The position numbers and the translations under genes are program-made. Positions 45,780 through 54,876 of a stretch of 64,000 nucleotides of DNA are shown piece by piece. Location: positions 4,154,001 through 4,218,000 of the forward strand of contig NZ_CP109199.1 of assembly GCF_036250065.1 (NCBI RefSeq), in the 5' to 3' direction. The notes beneath the pieces were generated by a model that worked only from the letters and a program-made list of their open reading frames with translations, was not told the origin of the DNA and did no database searches. The stretch's first letter is position 1. The number at the start of each line of letters is the position of its first letter. Source of the stretch: Micromonospora sp. NBC_01699 (GTDB taxonomy: Bacteria > Actinomycetota > Actinomycetes > Mycobacteriales > Micromonosporaceae).

Positions 45780-48700
45780 CTACAGGATCAGGATCGTCCC
45801 GCCGGAAACCTTGATCTCCCCGGTCCGCGCCCCGGTCCAGTCCGAGGAGAGCAGCAGCCGCTCACCGTCGGTCAGGGTGATGCCCAGACCGTCGTTCGAG
45901 CTGAGCAGCCCACGGTCGGTCGCGGTCAACCGGAGGGTGAGTCCGGTGCCGACCGCGACGGCCCGCCGCGGATCGGTGACGTCGAACAGCCCGGCCCGAC
46001 TCCGCAACTCCAGCACGTCCGCGCCGGCGCCGGTACGCGCACCGAACGACCTGATGTCGGTGCTACGGATCTCGTACCGCCGGCCGCCGGACCTGAACGT
46101 CACCGTGGCCAGTCCGGTGGCTCCCCCACCGCTCCCGGCCTGGGCCACGAGCAGCGAGAAGTCGGCCCGCGAGCCCCGGTCGACCGGGTAGGCGCCGGCC
46201 GACCGGGTCGGCGTGAGCGTGCCCGCCCCGATCACCGCCCGGGTCTCCGGCCGGGCGACCTCGACCCGGGCGCTCGCGGTGCCGGCGTAGTTGCCGCCGA
46301 CCGTGACCGTGACCTGGTGGTTGCCGACCGGCAGAGCCGCCTCGCAGCTCGTCGAGGCCGTGCTGGTGTCGGCCGGCACGAGCAGCCCGACCACACCGGT
46401 GCAGAGCGTCCGGCCGCCGGCCGCGAACGTCACCGTCGCGGTACGGATGTCCCCCGGTCGGGAGTCGGCCGGGTCACCGGCCACCGAACCGTCCCGGACG
46501 GTCGCCCGCAGTGACACGGTGGTGCCGTTGCGGCCGTACGCGAGACTGTCGCCGGTGTACGTGACCTCGGCGTTCTCCCGGACCACCCGGATAGTGAACG
46601 TGGTGGTGGCCGTACCGCCGGTCTCGTCGGTGACGATGACGCTGACCGGGTAGTCGCCCGGTGCGGCGGTGGTGGCGCCGGCAACGGTCCACTGCCGGGT
46701 ACCGGGGCGGGTGCCCGCCTCGGAGGGGGTGCCGGGTGCCAGGGAGAGCCCGCTCGGCAGTCCCGTGGCGGTCGCCGACAGCGCCCCGCCGTCGCTGTCC
46801 GGGTCGGTGGCGCCAACGTGCACCTCCGGCGAGACGCCGTCGCTGTACTGCACGGTCGCGCCGCCGGCCGGTGCGTCGTCGGACACCTGCGGCCCGGCCT
46901 TGATGGTGATCCGGTCGTCGTTCAGGTCGAAGAAGACGTTGCCGACCGCCTCGACCCTGATCCGCGCCGTCGTGGTGGCGACGTTCGGTACGGCCACCGC
47001 CGCGCTGCCGTCGTTGGCCGTCCGCTCGGCCAGCACGTACGGGAAGGTCGCCCCGTCGTCGGTGGAGAGCGAGATCTTGACCTCGGTCACGCCGATCGGC
47101 GCGGCGTCGGTGCCGGCCACGTCCCAGGTGACCGCCTGCGTCGAGCCGCCGACGACGGTGCCCGTACCGGTCTGCGAGGTGACCAGGAACGGCCCGGCGG
47201 TCGGGGCGACGACGAGCGCGGTGTCCGCGCTGCCGACCCCGCCGGCCCCCGGGTGCCCGTCGCGGGCGGTGAGCCGGAAGTGCATGGTGCGGCTGTTGTC
47301 GAAGCCGACCCAGTCGGCGGTCGGCAGGAACTCGGAGAAGCAGTCGATGATCGCCGCCGGCACGTTGGTCGCCCCGCCGGTCGGCGGCGCGGGCGGTGCC
47401 GCCGGGCAGGCGCCGGTTCGTGCGTTGGTGTTGTTCGCCGCGATCTGCGCCACGTCCGGGAACACCCGCGTCGGGTTCGTGTCGACGGCGTTCAGCCCCG
47501 GCGAGTAGTACTCCAGGGTGTCGGTCGGGCTGACCACGGCCGCGGTGCCGAACTGGCGGAACAGCGGACCGTTGGTCTTGGTGTTGTTGACCAGCGCCGT
47601 GCCGGCGGTGCTGCCACCGCTGATGCCGCCCCGGTCGTTCTGCTCCCACAGGTACGTGACGGTGTCACCGTCCGCGTCGGTCGCGCCGCCGGTGAGGGTG
47701 AACGGCGTACGGGTCGGGATGGTGTACGACGCCGGCACGGTCACCACCGGTGCCCGGTTCGCGGTCTGCTCGACCAGCCAGCCGCCGTTGTCCACGGCAC
47801 CGCCCTTGACCGTCTCCCCGACCGAGCCGGACGCGCCGGTGGTGGCGGTGATGGCGAGCGACTCGACGTTGACGGCGGCGAGCGGGCCGGCGTTGAAGGT
47901 GACCTGGAAACCGGTGTCGTCCAGGGTGCCGGTGCCGCCGAACGCCGCCACGGCGGCTGTGGCACCGGCCGGCCAGTCCGGGATCGACTCGATTGCGGCC
48001 TTGATCCCGGCGGTGGTGTAGTTGGCGCCCCGGACGATCGGCGCCGACTCCCGGCCCGCGTAGCCGATAGTGAACGAGTCGCCGTCGGTGTCGAAGCCGC
48101 GCAGGGCGGCGGTCTGCACCTCGTTGATCAACGGGCGGGTGGAGCCGACGAACGTGGTGATCTCGGTGTAGCTGCGCTGCGACCAGTACGGGTCGCTGTG
48201 CGGCTGGAGGTTGTCCTGCTGGCAGATACCGGCGTACGCCATGATCGACGACCCGCTGCCCGGCTCGTACGAGTTCGCGGCGCTGCGGTTGCCACCGGAG
48301 CAGTTGTACTGGGTGCCGTTGAAGGTGTGGTTGCCGGCGAACTGGTGCCCGATCTCGTGCGCCACGTAGTCGACGGCGTAGAAGTCACCGACCGGGGTCG
48401 GCAGGCCGGTGCAGCCGCGCGCCTTGGTGGCACCGCCGACCACGCCGAGTCCGGCCACGCCGCCGCCGTTGACGCCGAGACCGATGTGGCCGACGTCGTA
48501 GTTGCCGGCGCCGATCAGCTGGCCGAGCACTATCTGGTTGCGGCTCAGCGTGCCGCTGCCGCAGGAGGCGATCTGGGCCGGGGTGAAGCAGGCGGCCGTA
48601 CCGCACGGGCCGTTGGGCTCGGTGGCCAGCGCGGCGGTGTTCAGGTTGGTCCGGTCGGTCTCGTCGACCAGCACCAGCCGGATCGCGGTTTCGTCCTCGT

Positions 48701-49499
48701 AGACCTGGGTGACCCGGTTGACCAGGGTCACCTTGGCGGCGGTGACGTTCTCCGGGCCGAAGAAGGTGGCGTACGACGGATCGGTCACCAGGGCCAGCCG
48801 GTAGGTGCGCAGGGTCACCGTCGGCCCGGCCTCGGCCGGCTCGACCTGCTCGGTCACCGCTTCCGCCGCCGACTCGACGTCCTCCAGTTCGGCCGGCGAC
48901 TCGGTCGGGTTGACGAGGTCGTGGCCGTAGTAGCTGGCGTACACGCTCTGGTCGAGGTGGTAGTACGGGTCGACGAACCAGACTCCCCGCTCGGAGCGGA
49001 CCGAGGCGTGGAAGCCCAACGGCGTGAGGTCCGCGCGTACGGTCGCGGTCTTGTCGTCCAGGCCCCGACCGGCGTACGTCTTGATTTCGGGGTGTTTTGC
49101 CGCGAGCCCGGCTTCCATCACGGGCGAGTCGACCAGTTCGAACCGCTGGAGGTCGCCCTCCGGGGTGGGCAGCGAGACCACCAGCGGCGCCGTCCGGGCG
49201 CTGTTCGCCGCGCGTTCCCGGGGCGCCCGGTCCAGTTCGGATTCGAGCAGCGCCCGGTCCAGGCTGAATCCGGCGAGCCGCTTCGCCTGGATGTCGATTG
49301 CCTTGCCGGACCGGGCGGCGGTGAGGTTGCCGCCGATCTTCGCCCACGGGGTCTGGGGTTGGGCCGGCGCGGCGGCGGCCGGGGTGGCGGCGACCAGTAC
49401 CGGTAGCAGGGCGGCGGCCAGGCTGGCCACCACCAGTGCGGCCAGCCGGGGCCGGGGCGCGGCCCGGTCGCGGATCGCGGACAACGAGGGGTTTGTCAA
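45780..49499 (-). CDS. Exported reprolysin-like zinc metalloprotease, multidomain
   Basis: About 1239 residues. I chose the TTG at 49499 because GAGGAG lies 6 bases upstream and the signal peptide (LAALVVASLAAALLPVLVAA) follows directly; the frame is open to 49577. A propeptide-like region runs to about 240. The catalytic domain shows HEIGHQFAGNH with zinc ligands His381, His385 and His391 and the downstream Met-turn SIMAYAGICQ of the M12B-like (metzincin) class. Beyond about 560 come cadherin- and Ig-like repeats (APVVTVPASYTIPTRTPFTL, AVTWDVAGTDAAPIGVTEVK) for anchoring or substrate binding. No LPXTG or other surface-attachment motif is seen. The role is extracellular protein breakdown. Confidence 0.85.
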   Translation of the reverse strand: MTNPSLSAIRDRAAPRPRLAALVVASLAAALLPVLVAATPAAAAPAQPQTPWAKIGGNLTAARSGKAIDIQAKRLAGFSLDRALLESELDRAPRERAANSARTAPLVVSLPTPEGDLQRFELVDSPVMEAGLAAKHPEIKTYAGRGLDDKTATVRADLTPLGFHASVRSERGVWFVDPYYHLDQSVYASYYGHDLVNPTESPAELEDVESAAEAVTEQVEPAEAGPTVTLRTYRLALVTDPSYATFFGPENVTAAKVTLVNRVTQVYEDETAIRLVLVDETDRTNLNTAALATEPNGPCGTAACFTPAQIASCGSGTLSRNQIVLGQLIGAGNYDVGHIGLGVNGGGVAGLGVVGGATKARGCTGLPTPVGDFYAVDYVAHEIGHQFAGNHTFNGTQYNCSGGNRSAANSYEPGSGSSIMAYAGICQQDNLQPHSDPYWSQRSYTEITTFVGSTRPLINEVQTAALRGFDTDGDSFTIGYAGRESAPIVRGANYTTAGIKAAIESIPDWPAGATAAVAAFGGTGTLDDTGFQVTFNAGPLAAVNVESLAITATTGASGSVGETVKGGAVDNGGWLVEQTANRAPVVTVPASYTIPTRTPFTLTGGATDADGDTVTYLWEQNDRGGISGGSTAGTALVNNTKTNGPLFRQFGTAAVVSPTDTLEYYSPGLNAVDTNPTRVFPDVAQIAANNTNARTGACPAAPPAPPTGGATNVPAAIIDCFSEFLPTADWVGFDNSRTMHFRLTARDGHPGAGGVGSADTALVVAPTAGPFLVTSQTGTGTVVGGSTQAVTWDVAGTDAAPIGVTEVKISLSTDDGATFPYVLAERTANDGSAAVAVPNVATTTARIRVEAVGNVFFDLNDDRITIKAGPQVSDDAPAGGATVQYSDGVSPEVHVGATDPDSDGGALSATATGLPSGLSLAPGTPSEAGTRPGTRQWTVAGATTAAPGDYPVSVIVTDETGGTATTTFTIRVVRENAEVTYTGDSLAYGRNGTTVSLRATVRDGSVAGDPADSRPGDIRTATVTFAAGGRTLCTGVVGLLVPADTSTASTSCEAALPVGNHQVTVTVGGNYAGTASARVEVARPETRAVIGAGTLTPTRSAGAYPVDRGSRADFSLLVAQAGSGGGATGLATVTFRSGGRRYEIRSTDIRSFGARTGAGADVLELRSRAGLFDVTDPRRAVAVGTGLTLRLTATDRGLLSSNDGLGITLTDGERLLLSSDWTGARTGEIKVSGGTILIL

Positions 49500-49734
49500 C
49501 TCTGTCTCCTCGGGACTCGGGCGCCGGCCCGATGCGATCGGCGCCGTCTTCACACCCAGGTCCGCCCCGGTGATCACCCGAGCGGATGATCAGACGATAG
49601 GCGCCGGGACCGACCATGGATAGATCCAAATTCGTCGTACGTCACCGCATGGTCCGGTACGCCGCCCCGGTGCGCCGCCGCCTGTCCAGCCCCCGTTCCG
49701 ACGCCGTCGGCAAACAACGAAGACCGGGACCGCG

Positions 49735-49751
49735 ATACCCGGCGGGGGTAT
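49735..49751. promoter_or_regulatory. Inverted repeat in the divergent 351-bp gap
   Basis: ATACCCGGCGGGGGTAT has 6-bp arms ATACCC/GGGTAT. The shape resembles operators of CsoR-type copper sensors, but no such regulator lies nearby. It is 100 bp before the NmrA-like gene and 235 bp before the metalloprotease gene. The remaining parts of the gap (49500-49850) show nothing else clear. Confidence 0.35.
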
Positions 49752-49850
49752 GACGGACACCACCCTCCGAACGGGACGAACAGCACCGGCACCCACGTTG
49801 TGCGGACTGTAAGACAGATCGGCAAGCATCGATTGAATGGGAGCCCGGAG

Positions 49851-50792
49851 ATGACCGACAAGAAGGTAATCGCAGTGGTTGGCGCCACCGGCGCACAGGG
49901 CGGCGCGGCGACTCGGGCGATCCTCGCCGACGGTGAGTTCGCGGTCCGGGCGATCACCCGGAACCTCGATTCGGAGAAGGCCCGCGAGCTGGCCGAACTC
50001 GGCGCCGAGGTGGTCGAGGCGGACCTGTACGACCGGCCGAGCCTGGAGAAGGCGTTCGACGGGGCGTACGGCGCCTTCGCCGTCACCTTCTTCTGGGCGC
50101 ACATGTCGGCCGAGCGGGAGCTGACCGAGGCGCGGAACCTCGCCGACGCGGCGAAGATCGCCGGACTGGAGCACGTGGTCTGGTCCACCCTGGAGGACAC
50201 CCGCGAGTCGGTCCCGCTGACCGACGACCGGATGCCCACCCTCGACGGCCGGTTCAAGGTGCCGCACTTCGACGCCAAGGCGGAGGCCGACACCTTCTTC
50301 GCCACCGCGGGCGTGCCGACCACCTACCTCCGTACCACGTTCTACTGGGACAACCTGCTCGCCGGTGTCGGCCCGCAACGGGACGAGAGCGGCCGGCTCG
50401 TGCTCGGACTGCCGATGCTGGACAGCCGGATCGCCGGGATCACCGCCGAGGACGTCGGCAAGTCCGTACTCGGAATCTTCAAGAGCGGGACCGACCTGGT
50501 CGACCGTACGGTGGGCATCGCCGGTGAGTTCCTGACCGGTGCCGAGATCGCCGAGACGTACAGCCGGGTCCTCGGCGAGGAGGTTGTCTACCGGCCGCTG
50601 TCGCACGACGCGTACCGCGCTCTCGGCTTCCCCGCCGCGGTCGAGTACGGCAACATGTTCCAGTACTACGCCGAGTTCCCGGAGGCTTTCCTCGGCCGGC
50701 GTGACCTCGGGTTCACCCGGTCGGTCAACCCGACCGTCCAGACGCTGGAGCAGTTCCTGACGGCCCACCGCGACGAGCTGACCGCCGGCTGA
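49851..50792 (+). CDS. NmrA-like NAD(P)-binding protein
   Basis: 313 residues from the ATG at 49851, preceded by GAGCCCGGAG. It has VIAVVGATGAQGGAATRAIL as the cofactor-binding start, a Rossmann fold through about 150 and the NmrA-type C-terminal part (RTTFYWDNLLAGVGP). NmrA-like proteins sense NAD(P) redox state or act as reductases without the catalytic YxxxK. Its role here is not clear. Confidence 0.85.
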   Translation: MTDKKVIAVVGATGAQGGAATRAILADGEFAVRAITRNLDSEKARELAELGAEVVEADLYDRPSLEKAFDGAYGAFAVTFFWAHMSAERELTEARNLADAAKIAGLEHVVWSTLEDTRESVPLTDDRMPTLDGRFKVPHFDAKAEADTFFATAGVPTTYLRTTFYWDNLLAGVGPQRDESGRLVLGLPMLDSRIAGITAEDVGKSVLGIFKSGTDLVDRTVGIAGEFLTGAEIAETYSRVLGEEVVYRPLSHDAYRALGFPAAVEYGNMFQYYAEFPEAFLGRRDLGFTRSVNPTVQTLEQFLTAHRDELTAG

Positions 50793-50812
50793 CCCGGTTC
50801 GAACGCGACACT

Positions 50813-50851
50813 GGTGCGCCCTCCGCTGGCACCCCCACCGGAGGGCGCACC
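50813..50851. terminator. Perfect 13-bp hairpin between convergent genes
   Basis: GGTGCGCCCTCCG (50813-50825) pairs with 50839-50851 around a 13-nt loop. It lies between the end of the NmrA-like gene and the end of the leftward AbiEi-like pseudogene. Confidence 0.75.
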
Positions 50852-50853
50852 GT

Positions 50854-51677
50854 CTATTGCGGCGAGCGGCGCCGGTCCAGGATGGCGACGATCTCGCGAC
50901 GTACCTCGGTCGGGTCGTGGACCAGGCGGCGATGGCTGAACCGGACGACCAGGATGCCGAGCGTGGCGAGCAGGGCGTCCCGCCGTAGGTCGATCTCCCG
51001 TTGGCGTGGATCGCCGTGTGCGGCGGCTCCGTCGAGCTCGAAGGCGACCCGTTCCTGTTCGGCGTAGACGTCCAGGTACATCGTGCGGTTGGCCACCCGG
51101 ACGCGCACCTGGCGCTGGAACCGTGGCATGCCCGGACCGGTGAAGACAGCCTCTGGTTGACCGCCCGGATCATCGACTCGGAACGTTCGGCCGGGGACAG
51201 CATCGGCCACGCCTCGACCAGCGCCCGCTCGATCCGGACCACCGCCAGACCCGCACGGATCATCACGTACGGAGGAGCCACCTCGAACTCGCTACGGCTG
51301 TGAACCACCAGACCGGGCCTGCCTCGGATGGCGACCCCATGCGGCACGCTCAGATGCAGCGGCTCGTCGACGGGTTGCCGGTGCAGACCCCACACGTCGA
51401 GCGCGGTGGCGTGACTCAGTGCGCCGCGCCCGTCGGCGTACATCAGCGCAGCTCGGCGGCGCGGTGCCGGCTGGAGGCAGGTGAGCGGGGAGGCTCCGTC
51501 ACCCGGCGAGCCGCCGGCCACGAGTCGTGCGTCCGCGTACACCTCGGGTAGCACCCGCCGTAGCCGGCCCGACTGGACGGCCCAGCCCAGCTTCCGCCTC
51601 GACACCACCTGACGCGCCAGCCGCCACGTCACCAACCCGCCACCACGTTCGACCAACGACCGCAAGACCTCGTCCAC
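50854..51677 (-). pseudogene. AbiEi-like / DUF559 protein gene broken by frameshift and likely internal deletion
   Basis: The first 176 or so residues (GGGLVTWRLARQVVSRRKLG ... AERSESMIRAVNQR) read in one frame. The last 105 or so (FTGPGMPRFQRQVRVRVANR ... AFELDGAAAHGDPRQREIDL ... VAILDRRR) read in another. The change is near 51150. The N-terminal part fits the AbiEi antitoxin winged-helix family, the C-terminal part the DUF559/Vsr-like nuclease fold. From memory of the family, intact members have about 45 more residues at the join, so a deletion of about 0.14 kb together with a frame change is likely. No AbiEii partner lies next to it. Confidence 0.75.
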
Positions 51678-51706
51678 GCCGCGAGGTTGGTCCTCCCGCC
51701 CCTATA

Positions 51707-51787
51707 GGGTCCCCACGATCATTAGGCACTGGGGCACGCGAACCGCTGATGATTGCGTGCCTGAGCAACAAATGATCACGGGGACCC
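51707..51787. repeat. Hairpin element, copy B, with outer 17-bp arms
   Basis: GGGTCCCCACGATCATT (51707-51723) pairs with 51771-51787 at 15 of 17 positions. An inner GGCACGC/GCGTGCC stem (51733-51739 and 51755-51761) and the 22-bp segment 51757-51778 (20 of 22 bases identical to the right arm of copy A at 3712-3733) lie inside. The left side has lost the GGTTGCTC part of copy A, so this copy looks rearranged. Confidence 0.75.
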
Positions 51788-51808
51788 GTCGCGAGGCGAT
51801 GAGGCGCG

Positions 51809-53248
51809 TCAGGGGGTGCGGGCGGTGGCGTAGGCGGCGCAGCCGATCAGTTCCATGGAGACCTGGAGGCGGGCGGGGCTGACGTTCTTGGCGATGGTGT
51901 CCTCGGGACTGTGGTACGGCGGTTCGAGCAGTGCCGGCGACTCCTCACCCCGCCAGGAGAAGTTGGCGCTGGCGATGCCGACCTCCTGGAACGACTGGTG
52001 GTCGCTGGAGCCGCGCAGGGTGACCGGGGAGATGCGCGGCTCGTAGCCGAGCCGGGTGGCGGCGGCGGCCACCTCGGTGGTCGCCCGGTTCGCCAGCCCG
52101 TCGAAGGAGAGCAGCCAGTAGCGGGTCGCCGGATCCCAACTCGTCGCGACCATGTCGTTCTGGTAGACCGCCACAATCCGGTCCCGTTCGGCCTGGGGCA
52201 ACTGCGCCACGTAGTACCGGGAGCCGATCAGGCCCTGCTCCTCCGAACCCCACAGCCCGAACCGGATGGTCGCGTCGGTCGGCAGCGACCGCAGCACCCG
52301 GGCCAGTTCCAGACACAGTACGGTGCCCGAGCCGTCGTCGTTGGCACCCGGAGCGCCGATCACGGTGTCGTAGTGGGCGCTCACCATCACCACCGGGCCG
52401 TTGCCGCCGGATCGCCTCGGTGCCCGCTCGGCGAGCACGTTGTGCGAGGTGAGGCCGCGGTGTGCGGTGGTGGCGACGGTCAGCGTGAACGGCCGGGCGG
52501 CGAGGCGTGCCCGGAGCCGGTGCTTCTGCGCCTGCGCCACGCCGACCACCGGGATCGGCACCGGCGTGGTGGCCGAGCCGGGCAGGGTCGGCGCGAAGGC
52601 CGAGGCGCGGCGCGGCTCCACCAGGTCGGCCGGGAGGAAGACCACGGCCGCCGCACCGCGCGCCACCGCGGTCGCCACGAGCGCCTCCCGCTGTGCGGCG
52701 ACGTAGTCGACGAGCACCACCTTTCCGGTGACGTTCTCGGGATAGTTCGCCGGGGCACCGGCGGCCACGTCGACCACCGGGCCGCTGACCCGCGTGTTCA
52801 GGGCGGCGTGCGGTGACGCGCCGACCTGCCAGTTGAGGTCGTCGGGCAGTCCCGGGCGGGAGCTGAGCTGGGCCAGGAACTTGTCCGCGACCGGGAACGG
52901 CTGGAGTGTGGTCCGGTAGCCGAGGTCGTCCAGCACGTCCTCGATGTAGTCGGCGGCGGCGCGTTCCGAGGCGGTGCCGCCGATGCGCGGTCCGATCCGC
53001 TCGGAGAGGACCCGCAGGTGATCGATGGCCCGTCGGGCCGACACCCGGCTCGCTACCAGACGGTCGGCCGGGTTGAGCGACGGCGGGCGGTGCGCACCCG
53101 GCCGCTGGTCGGTCACGGCCCACGCCGGAGCGGCGACGGCGAGGCCGGCGGCACCGCCGAGGCCGATGGCCAGGGCGCGGCGCCGGGACAGGGCGGAGTC
53201 GGACGGGGAGCGTTCCGGTGACGGGGAGGAGTCGGCGCTGGTGTCCAT
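51809..53248 (-). CDS. Tat-exported M28-family aminopeptidase/metallopeptidase
   Basis: 479 residues from an ATG at 53248 with GGAGG 6 bases upstream. The Tat signal SRRRALAIGLGGAAGL lies at about residues 21-36. The protease-associated domain is in the middle (AALNTRVSGPVVDVAAGA). The M28 metal-binding sites are MVSAHYDTVIGAPGANDDGS (His and Asp), FGLWGSEEQGLIGSRYYVAQ (Glu pair), QNDMVATSW and SSDHQSFQEVG. It should trim peptides outside the cell, probably alongside the nearby metalloprotease, though no operon joins them. Confidence 0.88.
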   Translation of the reverse strand: MDTSADSSPSPERSPSDSALSRRRALAIGLGGAAGLAVAAPAWAVTDQRPGAHRPPSLNPADRLVASRVSARRAIDHLRVLSERIGPRIGGTASERAAADYIEDVLDDLGYRTTLQPFPVADKFLAQLSSRPGLPDDLNWQVGASPHAALNTRVSGPVVDVAAGAPANYPENVTGKVVLVDYVAAQREALVATAVARGAAAVVFLPADLVEPRRASAFAPTLPGSATTPVPIPVVGVAQAQKHRLRARLAARPFTLTVATTAHRGLTSHNVLAERAPRRSGGNGPVVMVSAHYDTVIGAPGANDDGSGTVLCLELARVLRSLPTDATIRFGLWGSEEQGLIGSRYYVAQLPQAERDRIVAVYQNDMVATSWDPATRYWLLSFDGLANRATTEVAAAATRLGYEPRISPVTLRGSSDHQSFQEVGIASANFSWRGEESPALLEPPYHSPEDTIAKNVSPARLQVSMELIGCAAYATARTP

Positions 53249-53394
53249 TGGAGACCTCCGGTGCTGCCGGAACGGACCGGCGACATAGGTACGGACGGCG
53301 AGCGCGATCACATCGAGCATCGTGATCACTTCGAAGAATGTAGCCTCCGGCAACGCACCGATTCAAGATCGTGACGCTGCGGATCTGTCCGCCG

Positions 53395-54609
53395 CTATCC
53401 CCGCAGGCCGAACAGGAACCGGGTCAGCCTGGTCCGCCGGACCAGCAGGTCGTACGCGAGCGCGGTGAGCACGAGCGAGACGCTGACGATCGCGGCGTAC
53501 TCGACGGCGATGGGTGCCCGCCAGCGGACCACCCCGTACGCGACCGCGACGACGATCGGCTGGTGCAGGACGTACAGCGGCAGCACGGCGGCGACGAGGT
53601 AGTCGTACAGCCGTCGGCTCCGGCTCCGTACACCGTCCGAAGTGGTTGGTGCGGCTGCGGGGCGGCGGCGGTCGAGCAGGCCCAGGATGGCGACCAGCCA
53701 GCACCAGCCGGTGGCGCCGTACAGGGCGCGGGCGGCGACGGCGAGCGGGGTGTGGTCGGTGAACGGGTCACCGCTGTCCGCCGCGACCAGGAAGCCGGGC
53801 AGCCCGATCGCGAACAGCAGCAGACCGGCCACGGCCGCCGGTACGGCGTCGCGCCGCATCGCCGCCCGGAACCGCTCGTCGGCGGCGAGCACGAACCCGG
53901 CCAGGAAGAACAGCAGGTACGCCCAGCGGTGCCAGGCGGCGAACCCCTCCTCCAGCCCGAACAGCGCACTGACCAGGCCGATCGCGACGGCGGGCAGCAG
54001 CACGACGCCCCGGTGCCGTACCGCCCCGGCCGCCCGGTCGCGGATCCGGTGGGCCCGGTCGGCGGGCAGCCAGCCGGCCACCGGCGCCAGCAGCAGGGAG
54101 AACGCCAGCAGCAGCACCACGAACCAGAGGTGGCCGGTCTCGAAGTGCTCGCCCCGCAGCACGAACGGGAAGTCGCCGGGCGCGAGGCGTACGTCGAAGA
54201 ACCGGGGCAGGAACCGCAGGTACGACTCGTGGTAATCGGGATCGGCGCGCAGGCGTAGCCACTGTGGCAGCGGCACGATGGTGACGGTGGCGAAGACCAG
54301 TGGCACCCCGAGTCGGCGTACCCGTTCGAGGGCGAACCCGGCCGGGCCCCGGTGGCGCAGCGAGTGCCACGAGCCGAGGCCGGCGACGAGGAAGAGCATC
54401 GGCATCGCCCAGACCACGCCGAGGCTGGCGAAGATCGTGGTGACCTCGGTGGTCTCGGTATTCTTGACGTAGAAGTCGTCCCGGCTGTCGAAGACCAGCG
54501 CCGAGTGGAAGAAGACCAGTCCGACCACGACCAGGGCACGGATCGCGTCGAGTTCCGGCCGGCGCTCCGGACGCGCCGCTGTCGCCGGATCGATCCGTTC
54601 CGCCGTCAT
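53395..54609 (-). CDS. Acyltransferase-3 family membrane protein
   Basis: 404 residues from an ATG at 54609 with GGAGG upstream. About 10 spans. The N-terminal RPELDAIRALVVVGLVFFHS contains the family's arginine-histidine pattern. The C-terminal half has VLPLYVLHQPIVVAVAYGVV. Acyltransferase-3 proteins O-acylate carbohydrates or antibiotics at the membrane. The region between this gene and the FDH cluster is 133 bp and shows nothing distinct. Confidence 0.88.
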   Translation of the reverse strand: MTAERIDPATAARPERRPELDAIRALVVVGLVFFHSALVFDSRDDFYVKNTETTEVTTIFASLGVVWAMPMLFLVAGLGSWHSLRHRGPAGFALERVRRLGVPLVFATVTIVPLPQWLRLRADPDYHESYLRFLPRFFDVRLAPGDFPFVLRGEHFETGHLWFVVLLLAFSLLLAPVAGWLPADRAHRIRDRAAGAVRHRGVVLLPAVAIGLVSALFGLEEGFAAWHRWAYLLFFLAGFVLAADERFRAAMRRDAVPAAVAGLLLFAIGLPGFLVAADSGDPFTDHTPLAVAARALYGATGWCWLVAILGLLDRRRPAAAPTTSDGVRSRSRRLYDYLVAAVLPLYVLHQPIVVAVAYGVVRWRAPIAVEYAAIVSVSLVLTALAYDLLVRRTRLTRFLFGLRG

Positions 54610-54741
54610 CGCGCCTCCGCCACCGTCCCGCCCGTCGCCGTCGCCATCGCGATGTCAACAGTGTCGGACCGGGGTGAACGGACGCGCCAGCGGTGCGGCC
54701 GATCCTTGCCGGATCGTGCAGTCACGGCTCGCCCGAGTGAC

Positions 54742-54876
54742 TTACGACCGCAGTGCGTTGTGGAGCCGTCGGGAGGTACCCGACCCGGACGGGTCGCGGC
54801 GGGCGGCGAAACAGGCCGCGAGGCAGGTGGTGACCACTATCGCGGCCAGCGGAAGGTGCTTGCGCAGCGTACTCAT
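54742..54876 (-). CDS. 44-residue membrane protein, last gene of the formate dehydrogenase operon
   Basis: Starts at an ATG (54876-54874) that overlaps the TGA of the NrfD-like gene (ATGA). The sequence MSTLRKHLPLAAIVVTTCLA has a short basic N-terminus and one hydrophobic span with a Cys pair CLAAC, then a basic tail. Its coupling to the membrane subunit suggests an accessory subunit or a lipid-anchored peptide; the LAAC could be a lipobox. Family not recognised. Confidence 0.6.
   Translation of the reverse strand: MSTLRKHLPLAAIVVTTCLAACFAARRDPSGSGTSRRLHNALRS

Noticed and set aside
49590-51677. A 695-residue leftward protein starting with an AbiEi-like domain
   Set aside because: After about residue 176 it leaves the real frame and runs antisense through the NmrA-like gene. 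The genuine C-terminal half lies in another frame at 50854-51150.
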